The notes under the pieces were generated by a model, which had not been told where the DNA came from, searched no databases, and saw only the letters and a program-made list of their open reading frames with translations. Shown here in pieces: positions 19,849 through 29,029 of a stretch of DNA of 64,000 nucleotides (position 1 is the stretch's first letter; each line of letters starts with the position of its first letter). Source of the stretch: Arthrobacter sp. StoSoilB5 (lineage in GTDB: Bacteria; Actinomycetota; Actinomycetes; Actinomycetales; Micrococcaceae); contig NZ_AP024646.1 of NCBI RefSeq assembly GCF_019977235.1, forward strand, positions 2,294,001-2,358,000. Reading direction: 5' to 3'. The position numbers and the translations under genes are program-made.

Positions 19849-21386
19849 ACCCGTTTCCCTTCTGCGCTTTTGGCGTCTGCGTCAAGTTCGGCGTCAATAG
19901 AGTGCATGTCCGGCATCGCAAGACCGGAAGGTCCGCCACGTTTGATCAGCAGGAAGAGCAGGTAGATCGCTCCCAAGCCGACCATCAGAGCCACGTAGAC
20001 CCACGACCCGGCGAAGGATGAATCCCGGAAGATCAACAGCACGAAGACCAGCCAGATCGACGCCAGAACAATGACGGGAACTTCGAACTTGCCGAGGGTA
20101 AATCCACGGCTGGTTGGCAGGTTCTTTCGCTTGATGATGTACAGCAGCACTGTTGCGGCGTAAATGACTGCGGGTAAGAGCGTGGCGGCTGCAAACAGGC
20201 TGAAGAGCGTGTCGGTCTGCAGCGCGAAAATGGCCAGGATCAGTTCCGCGATGGCGAAGATCAGCCAGGTCGCCGCCGTGGGGGTGCCGAATCGTGGTGA
20301 GACCTTGCGCCACACTGCGTGACCTGGGAAGCGGTCGTCCCGGGACATGGCCCAGACCAGGCGGACGGCGGTCATCAGGATGACCATGCCGCAGGCAAAG
20401 ATTGCGACGACCACCATGACCAGCAACGCGGTTCCAACGACCGGTCCCAAGACGCGGTTGATGACGTCGGCTACGGGGGTTCCGGACTCTGCGAGGGCAA
20501 TCGGGTCCCCAGCAAGCATGGTGATCGCTATCAGGAAAAGGAAACCCAGGGTTCCCGAGGCAATGACGGCCTGTGCCATGGCTTTGGGCACTACTTGGGC
20601 CGGTTCCTTGGTTTCTTCGGCTAGGTTTGCCGCGGATTCAAAGCCGACAATGGTGAAGGCACCCAGCAAGGTTCCCGTCATCCACGGTCCAACCTGCGTC
20701 AACGTGCCAAAGTCCACGTAGCCTTCGGCGGGAATCGCCCCGGTGGAGAACAGGTTTCCGACGTTCAGCTCCTTAGCGGCGAAACCCACGACGAAGAGCA
20801 GCACCACAAGCAGGATCATGCCGATGAGTTCAGCGGACACCGCCCAGTTGTTCACGCGTTCGGTCCACTTGGTGGAGAACGCTACAAGAAGGGCTTGCAG
20901 CAGGATCACGATCGCCGTGATGAGCCAGGCATTGGCTGCGGTTCCAACATATCCAAGGAGTACCGGAAGGACCGCCGAGGCGATGGTGTAGTCGACGGCT
21001 ACGACGACGATGACAAGGAAAGTGAAGGACATCCAGCCCATGATCCACCCCAGGACCGGGTTCGCCAGACGCGACATCCACTGGTAGGAGTAGCCGGTCA
21101 CGGGAATGCGGGCGGCTAAGGAGCCGAAGATGAAGGCCACCATGAGTTGGCCGATGGTTACGATCGGCCACGTCCAGATTCCCGCGGGGCCGGAACTGTT
21201 CAGTACCGATCCGTACGTAGTGAAGATGCCGGTTGCGATCGACACGAAGGCGAAGGCCACGGCGAAGGAGGCGAACCGTCCGGTGCCCCGCTTCATTTCT
21301 TGCTTGTAGCCAAACTCAGCAACGTTGCTGCCCCGGTCACGGGCAGGCGCGCCGGCCTGCTGTCCGGTGAATTGATTGTTGTTCAT
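19845..21386 (-). CDS. APC-family amino acid/amine permease
   Basis: A 513-aa membrane transporter of the amino acid-polyamine-organocation superfamily, with about 12 hydrophobic segments (for example FASFAVAFAFVSIATGIFTTYG near the N-terminus) and a cytosolic tail. ATG at 21386 is preceded by AGGAG. Longer frames would add residues that do not look like permease sequence. It is the first gene of the operon and therefore probably imports the substrate, implying an amino acid, amine or amino alcohol. Confidence 0.88.
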   Translation of the reverse strand: MNNNQFTGQQAGAPARDRGSNVAEFGYKQEMKRGTGRFASFAVAFAFVSIATGIFTTYGSVLNSSGPAGIWTWPIVTIGQLMVAFIFGSLAARIPVTGYSYQWMSRLANPVLGWIMGWMSFTFLVIVVVAVDYTIASAVLPVLLGYVGTAANAWLITAIVILLQALLVAFSTKWTERVNNWAVSAELIGMILLVVLLFVVGFAAKELNVGNLFSTGAIPAEGYVDFGTLTQVGPWMTGTLLGAFTIVGFESAANLAEETKEPAQVVPKAMAQAVIASGTLGFLFLIAITMLAGDPIALAESGTPVADVINRVLGPVVGTALLVMVVVAIFACGMVILMTAVRLVWAMSRDDRFPGHAVWRKVSPRFGTPTAATWLIFAIAELILAIFALQTDTLFSLFAAATLLPAVIYAATVLLYIIKRKNLPTSRGFTLGKFEVPVIVLASIWLVFVLLIFRDSSFAGSWVYVALMVGLGAIYLLFLLIKRGGPSGLAMPDMHSIDAELDADAKSAEGKRV

Positions 21387-21619
21387 GGGGATCTCCTCGG
21401 GGGCTCCCTGGTATTCGTGGTCATGGAACCAGCTTGCGCCGGGACGCCTTCGTTGGCGCCGAAAACTTGCCTCGGTAGCGTGCGTGTCCTCAACTCTTCC
21501 CATCTGTGCAGTAGTGACCAGATGTGTGGATTAATGAGGATTCTTGAGGAAAAGTATGGATTGGATTGTGGCAGGGGTCAAGTCCCGGCGTAACGTCGGC
21601 CACACAGCCTTAAAAGAAA

Positions 21620-21660
21620 GAGGGCCCCTGACCGCCGTGATATCGGCGATCGGGGCCCTC
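21620..21660 (-). terminator. Terminator after the DeoR gene
   Basis: GAGGGCCCC at 21620-21628 pairs with GGGGCCCTC at 21652-21660, with further internal pairing. On the minus strand the stem is followed by CTTTCTTTTAA, a classical intrinsic terminator. It separates the DeoR gene from the APC permease operon. Confidence 0.8.
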
Positions 21661-21669
21661 GGAGCCACC

Positions 21670-22446
21670 TCAGGAGTCCGGCAGAATCAGCTGCGCTCCG
21701 TGTCGATGAAGCTCCTGGACGAGGCTTTCGTGGGGGATGCTTTCCGTGATTACTCCGGTGACGTCGCTAAGATCGCACACGTGGTACGGAGCCACTTTCC
21801 CTAGTTTGCTGGAGTCGGCGACGATGTAGGAACGCTGGGTATTTCTGAGCATCTCCTGTCTGGTGGCCGTTTCGTCGCGGTAGAAGTCAGTCAGGCCTTC
21901 TTTGGCGGCCACGCCGCCAGATGATAAGAAGGCGACGTCGGTGTTCAGGTTCCGGAAAAAGCTCACGGCCTGGGAGTTGGAGCAAGCAAGATCCCCACCG
22001 CGGACCCAGCCCCCCGAAAGGAGCACGTCGAGCCCCGGTCTCCCCGCCAGTTCACCGGCAACGAGCAGGCAGGGAGTGGCGACGACACCGCGGAAGTCCT
22101 TGGGCAGAGCTTTTGCGATTTGCAGTGATGTTGTTCCCACATCGATGGCAATGATGTCCCCGTTTTTAACCAGGCCTGCTGCAGCGACACCAATGCGCGC
22201 TTTTGCCTCACGCTGTTCGTCCAACCGAATATCAAAGGGCTCTTCCGTTTTGACGTGGGAGGCGTCGGCCAAGCTCATGGCTCCTCCATGAACGCGGACA
22301 AGCTGCCCATTTTTCTCCAGCAGGGTGATGTCCCTTCGGACTGTTTCGCCCGAAACGCCCAGGCGTTCGGCGATTTGGTCCGTTGATAGGACACCGAAGT
22401 CGTTTAGCTCCGATAGCAGTTTGGCGCGACGCGCAGCCGGTAACAC
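21670..22446 (-). CDS. DeoR/GlpR-family transcriptional regulator
   Basis: A 258-aa regulator with a DeoR winged helix (LSTDQIAERLGVSGETVRRD, residues about 19-38; RVHGGA) and a C-terminal sensor domain (FLSSGGVAAKEGLTDFYRDE). It is clearly paralogous to the protein at 5744-6511. It lies directly upstream of the APC permease-kinase operon on the same strand, separated by its own terminator, and is the likely regulator of that operon. The effector is probably a phosphorylated polyol-type compound. Confidence 0.88.
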   Translation of the reverse strand: MLPAARRAKLLSELNDFGVLSTDQIAERLGVSGETVRRDITLLEKNGQLVRVHGGAMSLADASHVKTEEPFDIRLDEQREAKARIGVAAAGLVKNGDIIAIDVGTTSLQIAKALPKDFRGVVATPCLLVAGELAGRPGLDVLLSGGWVRGGDLACSNSQAVSFFRNLNTDVAFLSSGGVAAKEGLTDFYRDETATRQEMLRNTQRSYIVADSSKLGKVAPYHVCDLSDVTGVITESIPHESLVQELHRHGAQLILPDS

Positions 22447-22603
22447 CTTGGGTCCTCCTTGTGTTGATTATCCCCACGTTACTTGGCTGGTGACGACGCC
22501 TCACGCACGCCGCGCCTGACTTGCAGTGCAACAGGGCGGTGCGGTCCGTTGTTGATCCGCTTAGTGCTGCGGGAAGGAGAGGCAGCCCCTTGGTAGCGCC
22601 CGG

Positions 22604-23085
22604 TCAGGCGCGCCGATACAGGTCGGCCTCGAACCGGTATGCGTCTCCGCGGTATTTGTTCAGGCCCAGCAGGATAGGAATGCCGCCGGTGCCGTAGGCG
22701 ATCTCCTGGCCCACCAGGACCGGGGCACCGGTTGCTATGCCGAGGAGAGGTGCCAGGACTGAGTCGGCTGTGGCGGCGATGAGGCTGTAAGCGCTGCGGT
22801 GAATCATAATTCCGGACTCCGTTCTCAGGGTCTCGTAGAGTGCGGCGTCATTGAGGTTGGCGCTGGCCAGTTCCGGGGCGCGGCTTTCGGCGATGACGAC
22901 GACGTCGAAGCAGACGGGTGTCCCGTCCATGCCCCTGAGCCTGTCTATCTGAATGACGGCTGAGGCCGGGGCGATTCGCAGCTTTTCAGCTTCTTCGAAT
23001 GTTGCGGGTCGTACTTCCTGACGCATGACCTTCGCTGTGGGCCGAAGACCTCGGGCGCGGGCCATCTCTGAAAAGGATTGCAGGG
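22604..23085 (-). pseudogene. Truncated GntR/HutC-type regulator (UTRA domain only)
   Basis: The frame encodes a UTRA effector-binding domain (SFSEMARARGLRPTAKVM, then VIQIDRLRGMDGTPVCFDVV, then GLNKYRGDAYRFEADLY) but the GntR winged-helix domain that should precede it is missing. Upstream sequence runs straight into a fragment of an unrelated gene (23158-23886). The longer open frame back to 23362 is read antisense-out-of-register through that fragment. It is therefore a 5'-truncated remnant, unlikely to bind DNA. Confidence 0.75.
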
Positions 23086-23157
23086 TGCTGGGGGAGCAAA
23101 AGGGAACAGCACTCAAAATTGCTGACAATTCAAGAAACGGCACCCGGCCCATACTGT

Positions 23158-23886
23158 CTACTGAACGCTTCCTCTGTGCTCCTCTTGCGCCACCAGTTCG
23201 GTCATCCAGGGTCTGTGCCCGTGATGGAGCGTCATTCCCTCCGGGAGCCCTTGGACTGTCGCAACGGAATTGGCGATGTCGATAGTGATCCGGCCCCCGG
23301 CGACGGGCACGTTGGTGATGTTGAGGTCGCCGAACGACTCCGGCAGCGCGGGATCCAGCCACAGGCTACCCCGGGAAACGTGCGCGTCGTACCGCATCAG
23401 GCTCGTGATCAATCTGATGGGTGTGGTCGCAGCCCAGGCCTGGGGTGAGCAGGCTGTTGGATACGGCACTGGAGCGGCGAGAAGATCTCGGTTGAAGCCA
23501 CAAAACAGCTCAGGTAGTTGGCCCTCGGTGTACTCGGCCGCCTCGAAGAGTGCTGTGGCTATGCGTTGTGCCTCGGCCACGAAGCCGTAGCGCATGAGGC
23601 CGGCCGCGATGATGGCGTTGTCGTGCGGCCATACGGAGCCGTTGTGGTAGCTGGCGGGGTTGTAAGCGCCTATATCGCTGGCCAGAGTTCTCACGCCCCA
23701 GCCGCTGAACATCTCCGGGGACATGAGCCGTTCGGCCACCAGGGGCGCCTTATCTTCGTCCACGATTCCGAGCCACAGGCATTGCCCCATGTTTGACGCA
23801 CACGCGTCAACCTGTCGTTTTTTGCCGTCCATGGCGACGGCGTAGTACCCGCGATCCGGCATCCAAAACTCTTCGTTGAACTTCAG
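23158..23886 (-). pseudogene. C-terminal fragment of an amylo-alpha-1,6-glucosidase
   Basis: About 242 codons matching the C-terminal third of the intact gene at 53407-55620: FNEEFWMPDRGYYAVAMD, then VDACASNMGQCLWLGIVDED, then YHNGSVWPHDNAIIAAGLM and YPTACSPQAWAATTP. The homology stops abruptly near 23886; the remaining upstream open frame to 24375 is unrelated sequence. There is no start or N-terminal two thirds, so it is a broken paralogue. It marks a recombination scar together with the adjacent GntR fragment. Confidence 0.85.
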
Positions 23887-24052
23887 AGTCGAGGGACCTG
23901 GTAACCAGCCCTGCAGCACCGAGGCGATCGACAAGTTTGGACATGGAAGCCATTGAGACCCCGAAGGTAAGGGAGGTGCTCCCTGACAGGGGTGCCGTGG
24001 GTTGTCCGTTGCGCGGCCTTCTCGGCTAACCCAGCCAGCAGCAACGCCAGCA

Positions 24053-24091
24053 GAACGTACGACGGCGGGTTCCTCCCGCCGTCGTACGTTC
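24053..24091. terminator. Perfect 17-bp hairpin, probable terminator
   Basis: Arms at 24053-24069 and 24075-24091 are perfect inverted repeats with loop ttcct. It lies 85 bp beyond the last gene of the minus-strand operon ending at 24177 and is probably its terminator. No good T-tract follows on either strand. Confidence 0.6.
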
Positions 24092-24176
24092 GCCTTTGCG
24101 TCTAATCGCCGCCCGCTACGTCCCCGCGCGTACTCGATGAAATGGTCCGCAATTTTCGCGGTCCCGTCCCCGCGCG

Positions 24177-24785
24177 TCAGCCCAGGTTCGTGTCCTCTGG
24201 CTCGCCCAAGGACAGCATCAGCCGGTTGGCCCAGTTGAAGAACGCTGCGCCGTGGATGACATCCGAAACCTCCAGTGCGTCGAGCCCTTCGAGCTCGAGC
24301 GCACGGATGTGCGCGGCGTTCAGCTGTGGGGGAGTTTGGGCCAGTGCCTTGGCCGCGGCGGCTATCGCGTTCCACCGGGGGCCAAGGTCAGCGGAGGTGC
24401 CTTCGTCGAGGAGTCGCTGGACGTCGTCGTGGCGGTCGGAGTAGTGGGAAGCGAATCGCGCGTGCACGGAGGCGCAGAAGACGCAGCCGTTCTCCCGGGA
24501 TGTAGCAGCTGCGGCCAGCTCGCGTTCGGCGCGCGGCAGCCCTTCCTTGGTGTTGTAGAAGATGTCCTTGTCTGTCCTGGTCCTTGCCCCGAGGATGTCA
24601 GGATCCCGGGCCAGCAGGCGGAAGTAGTCGCTGGAGGCTCGGGATCGGTCCACGAGCCCGTCGTATTGGCGGTCCGTAAGGTCTTCCACGGCAGGGGCAT
24701 GCAGCCAGGGCACCCAACCTAGTTGCTCCTGAGTGAAGGCCTCGGGGCGGTTCAGTGTGGCGTAGGTGACTACTCCGTCAGTCAT
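24177..24785 (-). CDS. Alkylhydroperoxidase (AhpD)-domain protein
   Basis: A 202-aa carboxymuconolactone-decarboxylase/AhpD-fold protein of the Avi_7169-type group. The redox motif is Cys101-x-x-Cys104 with His108 (NGCVFCASVHARF), as in AhpD peroxidases. It is the last gene of the nine-gene operon, overlapping the previous gene (ATGA). It probably handles peroxide or a reactive thiol product formed by the flavin monooxygenases of the same operon. Confidence 0.85.
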   Translation of the reverse strand: MTDGVVTYATLNRPEAFTQEQLGWVPWLHAPAVEDLTDRQYDGLVDRSRASSDYFRLLARDPDILGARTRTDKDIFYNTKEGLPRAERELAAAATSRENGCVFCASVHARFASHYSDRHDDVQRLLDEGTSADLGPRWNAIAAAAKALAQTPPQLNAAHIRALELEGLDALEVSDVIHGAAFFNWANRLMLSLGEPEDTNLG

Positions 24786-25450
24786 GCGTTGATCCTTACT
24801 GTCTTGGTTTCTACGACGTCTCCCGCGTCCGTGGTGGAGGTTTCCTGTGCCGTATCGCCGGCCAGGAGTTCCAACCCGGCGATAACGCGGAGTTGGTAGG
24901 CCAGGAAAGCGACGAGTTGCGAGAGCGTCACGATTCCGGTGGTGGACCAGCCGGCTCGTACCAGGGCGTCCAAGCCATCAGGCGATGCTTCCCTGGGCCG
25001 GAAGACCAACAAGTGGGCGTGTGCCAGCGCCGCCGCCAACTTTGTTCCCAACGCTTCTTCCAGTTCCGGCGCGGCGGTCCAGCGGAGGCCTGGGCGGTCC
25101 TCGCGGCGGAGCCCGGGCTCCCGGTACTCACCGTAAGGTCCCTGGGCTGCGCCGGCAGCAGCCGCCTCCCGCAGCCAAGCTACGAGGCCCGGCTCCGCAT
25201 CAGCCTCTTCCAAACCCTGGCTGTAGAAGGTCGCGGCTGCCTGGTTGCCATGCAGCAGCGCCACAAACACGGCGACGGCGAAGCGTTCAGTCAGGCCCGC
25301 GTCCTCGAGTTGATCGGCATGGAAAAGAGCGAGATAGCTTGCTTGAGTGTTGTCGCGGGTGATGGGGCGCCGGTGACGCAGCGCGTCCAGGGGTGAGCCT
25401 GGGACGATCCCCAGGATGGTGTCGACGGCGTCGGGTTTGGTGTTGCTCAT
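24782..25450 (-). CDS. CMD-domain protein (AhpD-like, no CxxC)
   Basis: A 222-aa carboxymuconolactone-decarboxylase-like protein of the Avi_7170-type group that accompanies the AhpD protein encoded next to it. I see the AhpD-like helical pattern (TERFAVAVFVALLHGNQAA, LSQLVAFLAYQLRVIAGLEL) but no CxxC pair, so it may be a non-catalytic partner subunit. Both ends overlap neighbouring genes by 4 nt. Confidence 0.8.
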   Translation of the reverse strand: MSNTKPDAVDTILGIVPGSPLDALRHRRPITRDNTQASYLALFHADQLEDAGLTERFAVAVFVALLHGNQAAATFYSQGLEEADAEPGLVAWLREAAAAGAAQGPYGEYREPGLRREDRPGLRWTAAPELEEALGTKLAAALAHAHLLVFRPREASPDGLDALVRAGWSTTGIVTLSQLVAFLAYQLRVIAGLELLAGDTAQETSTTDAGDVVETKTVRINA

Positions 25451-26496
25451 TTCTCTCCTTGCAGGTCGGATAAGGGGGCGGTGTCAGGCTTCCAGCCGAG
25501 CGCCGGTACCACCCCGGTGGCGGCGAGTTCGATGGAGCGAAGGATGTGTTCGTGGGGTGGATCGATGGAGTGGACCTGGAAGGACACATCGGTTGCCCGC
25601 TCCAGCGAGCTGTCACGGCTGAGCGATTCGACGACGTCCTCTACGGTTCCGACATGGGCGTCGGTGGCCGCGATGAGGGACTCCACGTCGTGGCTTTCGA
25701 AGACATGACCTTGGCGTTCGAAGTGCGGGACAATCCGGCGCAGTCCAGCTTCGGCGAATCGGAGGGCAGTGGCCCGGTCGTCGGCCACGAACAGGGTGCG
25801 GGAGGCCAGGATCCGTGGCGTGGCCCCGGCGGGTAGTGCCTCAAGGTAGGCATCGATGATGGGGTTCTGCAGTTGGTCCAAGGTTGCCCCTGCCAAGGAT
25901 TGTTCGCGCGGCTGGGTCCGCGACAACATCAAGCCATCGCCGGCCCGGCCTGCACGCTCGCCTCCGCTGCTCGAGAATGTTGCCTGCCACAGCCTCTCGA
26001 GCAGTTGGGGAGCTGCCGGGTAGAGGGCATTGGTTGAGGACCGAATGTCCTTGCCGCCCCACGCCTCGGTGAGGAGCTGCAACTTTTCCGCAAAAATCCG
26101 ACGGCGTTGGTCACTTTCAAGGTCGAAGGCAGCAAAGGAGGACGGTGTGCCGCCCGTCCCCACTCCGACCTCAAGCCGGCCGCCGGAGATCAGGTCCAGC
26201 ACGGCAGTGTCTTCAGCCACCCGGAGCGGGTCCTCCAGCGGGAGCGTGATGATTCCGGTACCTAGCCGGATGCTGGTTGTCCGGGCAGCGGCGTACGCCA
26301 AGAAAACCAGCGGGGCCGGCAGGCCGCCTTCGGCTTCGTTGAAGTGGTGCTGTGCAACCCACGCCGTGTCAAAGCCCGTATCTTCTGCGGCCTGGATTTG
26401 CTCCAGAGCGAGCCGGTAACGCTCGGCCGGTCCGACGTCGTCGAGCAGGCGCGTGAAGAAGCCGATCCGTTTGGTGGCTTCTGCTCTGTGGGTCAT
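25447..26496 (-). CDS. Luciferase-like FMN-dependent monooxygenase
   Basis: A 349-aa bacterial-luciferase-like (LLM) flavin monooxygenase of the type found beside Avi_7169/Avi_7170 proteins (KPN_01858-like). Typical features are FDTAWVAQHHFNEAEGGLP, RLGTGIITLPLEDPLRVAED and GGRLEVGVGTGG. It uses reduced FMN and O2. Within the operon it probably oxidises a compound delivered by the peptide/nickel-type ABC transporter. Start overlaps the ATPase stop (ATGA). Confidence 0.87.
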   Translation of the reverse strand: MTHRAEATKRIGFFTRLLDDVGPAERYRLALEQIQAAEDTGFDTAWVAQHHFNEAEGGLPAPLVFLAYAAARTTSIRLGTGIITLPLEDPLRVAEDTAVLDLISGGRLEVGVGTGGTPSSFAAFDLESDQRRRIFAEKLQLLTEAWGGKDIRSSTNALYPAAPQLLERLWQATFSSSGGERAGRAGDGLMLSRTQPREQSLAGATLDQLQNPIIDAYLEALPAGATPRILASRTLFVADDRATALRFAEAGLRRIVPHFERQGHVFESHDVESLIAATDAHVGTVEDVVESLSRDSSLERATDVSFQVHSIDPPHEHILRSIELAATGVVPALGWKPDTAPLSDLQGEK

Positions 26497-28151
26497 TGCT
26501 TCGCCTTTCGGTTGCCGGGGATTGCCTCGATCAGATCCCGGGTGTAGTGGTGCTGGGGGTTGTCGAACACCTCGGACACGGTGCCATCTTCCACTTGCCG
26601 GCCGCCGCTCATGACCGAGACCGTATCCGCGATCTGCCGCACCACGGCGAGGTCGTGCGTGATGAAGACGTAGGTCAGGTCCAGTTCGCGTTGCAGTTCT
26701 TCCAGCAAGGTGAGGATCTGGGACTGGACGGTGACGTCCAGCGCCGAAACTGCCTCGTCCAGGATCAGGACCTGCGGGCGGAGGACAAGGGCCCTGGCAA
26801 TGGCCACCCGCTGACGTTGGCCGCCGGAGAGTTCGCGTGGATGCTTGGTCAGCAGGCCCTCAGGCAGATGGACGCGGTCAAGGAGGTCCCGGACAGCCTT
26901 GGCGCGGTCCTGGCGGGAGCCCGGACCGAAGTTCAGTAGGGGTTCTTCGATGATCCGGCCGATCGTCTGCCGCGGATCAAGAGACGTGAACGGGTTCTGG
27001 TAGACGAGTTGAACGTGCTTCCGGAACTGCCGCAGGCTCTTGGCGTCCAACCCGGAGAGCTCGTGGCCGCTGATGGAGATGCTGCCCGAAGTGGGCCGTT
27101 GGAATCCCGCGAGGGCACGCGCGGTGGTGGTCTTCCCGGAGCCGGATTCACCGACGATTGCGTGGGTGCTGCCCCGAGGAACCTGGAAGCTAACGTCGTC
27201 TACGGCGCGGAACCGCGGCTGGTTCCGCCCGGAGTCGAACTCCTGGATGAGGTTGTAGACCTCCACTGTGTTCTCCCGGCCAGGCTTGGGTGCCGGGCGG
27301 CCAACGCTTGGAGAAATGGACGGGGCATCGGCCAGGAGTTGGCGGGTGTAATCGGTGGACGGGTTCGTGAGTACCTGGGTTGTGGGACCCTGCTCCTGGA
27401 CCCGCCCGCCTTTCAGCACCACAACCCGGTCGGCGCGGTCTGCCGCCACCCCGAGGTCGTGTGTGACAAAAAGGACGGCTGTGCCGGTCTCGGCCCTCAG
27501 GTCATCAATGAGGTCCAGAATCCGCCGTTGAACAGTGACGTCCAGTGCGCTGGTCGCTTCGTCCGCGATGATCAGCTGAGGCTCAAGGGCTATGGCCGCA
27601 GCGATAAGGACGCGCTGCTTCATGCCTCCGGAGAGCTCATGCGCGTATTGCCCGGCACGGCGTTCCGGTTCCGGGATGCCCACCCGCGCCAGCAGGTCCA
27701 GGACCCTTTTCCGGCGCTCCGGCTTGGGAAGCTTGGTGTGCAGGCGCAGCACTTCCTCCACTTGGGCACCGACGGTGAGGACCGGGTTCAACGAGCTTGT
27801 GGGATCCTGCGGGATCAGCGCGATCTTGGCGCCGCGGATCGATTCGAGGCGTTTCTGGGACCAGCCGGCAATGTCCGTGCCGTTCAGGAGGATTCTTCCC
27901 CCGTCCACTCGGCCGTTGCCGGCGAGCAATCCGATGACGGCCTGGGCCGTGGTGGATTTCCCGGAGCCTGATTCACCCACCAGGGCAAGGACTTCGCCGG
28001 GCGAGATCTTCAGCGAAACCTCGTGGACCACCCGGCGGTGTTTTCGGTGGTGGTCAGCATATGAAACTGACAAGTTCACTAATTCGAGGACCAGAACAGC
28101 ACCCGTAGGCCCGGGTGCGGCCGTAGCCAGGTCTGGCAGAACGTCGGTCAT
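26493..28151 (-). CDS. ABC transporter dual ATP-binding protein (DppD-DppF fusion type)
   Basis: A 552-aa protein with two complete ATPase cassettes. Each has Walker A GESGSGKST/GESGSGKTT, a signature (LSGGMKQRVLIAAA; LSGGQRQRVAIARA) and Walker B (LIIADEATSALD; VLILDEAVSALD). It energises the permeases encoded upstream. ATG at 28151 is preferred to the open frame from 28286 because it overlaps the permease stop (ATGA); residues further upstream belong to the permease gene. Confidence 0.92.
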   Translation of the reverse strand: MTDVLPDLATAAPGPTGAVLVLELVNLSVSYADHHRKHRRVVHEVSLKISPGEVLALVGESGSGKSTTAQAVIGLLAGNGRVDGGRILLNGTDIAGWSQKRLESIRGAKIALIPQDPTSSLNPVLTVGAQVEEVLRLHTKLPKPERRKRVLDLLARVGIPEPERRAGQYAHELSGGMKQRVLIAAAIALEPQLIIADEATSALDVTVQRRILDLIDDLRAETGTAVLFVTHDLGVAADRADRVVVLKGGRVQEQGPTTQVLTNPSTDYTRQLLADAPSISPSVGRPAPKPGRENTVEVYNLIQEFDSGRNQPRFRAVDDVSFQVPRGSTHAIVGESGSGKTTTARALAGFQRPTSGSISISGHELSGLDAKSLRQFRKHVQLVYQNPFTSLDPRQTIGRIIEEPLLNFGPGSRQDRAKAVRDLLDRVHLPEGLLTKHPRELSGGQRQRVAIARALVLRPQVLILDEAVSALDVTVQSQILTLLEELQRELDLTYVFITHDLAVVRQIADTVSVMSGGRQVEDGTVSEVFDNPQHHYTRDLIEAIPGNRKAKQ

Positions 28152-29029
28152 GGTTGTACCTTTCGGATCGAGTGGCTGATGCGATTGGCGGACAAAACTA
28201 CGGCAACCACCACCAAACCCGGGTAGGTGGTCAGCCACCAGGACGTGGCCACATAATTCCGCCCCTCCGCGATCAGCAACCCCCACTCCGGGGTGGGCGG
28301 GGGAGCACCGTAGCCCAGGAATCCAAGAGTGGAGATGGCCAGGATGGCACTGCCGAACTGCAGGGCCACGAGTGCCAGCACCGGTCCGGCCGAGTTAGGC
28401 AGGATATGGCGCCACAGGACAGCGGTGAACGTTCCACCGCTGCCAAAAGCAGCTTCGACGAAGTCGCTGCGACGCACGCGCAGGACTTCGGACCGGGAGA
28501 GCCTGGCGAAACTGGCTACGGACCCGATGCCCACGGCTATTGCGGCGTTCACGGTGCCAAACCCGAGGATGATGATGATGCTCAGCGATAGCAGCAGGCT
28601 GGGGATCGACAACAGGACATCCACAATCCGCATGACAACGGCATCGGTAAAGCCTCCCAATGACCCTGCCAGCAGGCCGAGGAGTGTTCCCACCACGAGC
28701 CCAACGGCGACCGCTACCAAAGCGCCGGTCACGGAATTGATGGATCCGTGGATCATTCGCGAAAGGAGGTCGCGTCCCAGCTCATCGGTGCCCAGCAAGT
28801 ACTCGCCGTCTGGCGGGAGGAGCTTGTCCCTGGCCTTACCGGAGATCGGGTTATGGCTGGTGAAGAGTTCGGGGGCGATGGTCCATAGGGCGACGATTCC
28901 CAGGACAAGCCAGGCAAGGAGCAGGCCGGGCTGGATCCGGGCGATGGTGAAGCGCCGCCGTGGCTTGGTGGGCTCGGGAATGCGATCCCTGGTCGAGGAA
29001 GGGGATTCCTCCAAAGTTGCCGGGCTCAT
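28148..29029 (-). CDS. ABC transporter permease (DppC-like)
   Basis: A 293-aa inner-membrane permease of the peptide/opine/nickel family, with an N-terminal hydrophobic anchor after a basic stretch (KPRRRF), the DppC motif HLLGTDELGRDLLSRMIHG in partial form (YLLGTDELGRDLLSRMIHGS) and about six membrane segments. ATGA overlaps link it to both neighbours. Confidence 0.92.
   Translation of the reverse strand: MSPATLEESPSSTRDRIPEPTKPRRRFTIARIQPGLLLAWLVLGIVALWTIAPELFTSHNPISGKARDKLLPPDGEYLLGTDELGRDLLSRMIHGSINSVTGALVAVAVGLVVGTLLGLLAGSLGGFTDAVVMRIVDVLLSIPSLLLSLSIIIILGFGTVNAAIAVGIGSVASFARLSRSEVLRVRRSDFVEAAFGSGGTFTAVLWRHILPNSAGPVLALVALQFGSAILAISTLGFLGYGAPPPTPEWGLLIAEGRNYVATSWWLTTYPGLVVVAVVLSANRISHSIRKVQP

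Noticed and set aside
24053..24091. Inverted repeat considered as a transposon end
   Set aside because: The arms are adjacent with a 5-nt loop and there is no transposase or second copy; a transcription terminator fits better.
23158..24375. 405-aa open frame read as a full gene
   Set aside because: Only the part up to about 23886 matches amylo-glucosidase; the N-terminal 160 codons are out-of-register sequence, so it is annotated as a fragment.
27009..27971. 320-aa plus-strand open frame
   Set aside because: Antisense to the dual ABC ATPase, whose Walker and signature motifs are intact in the opposite strand.
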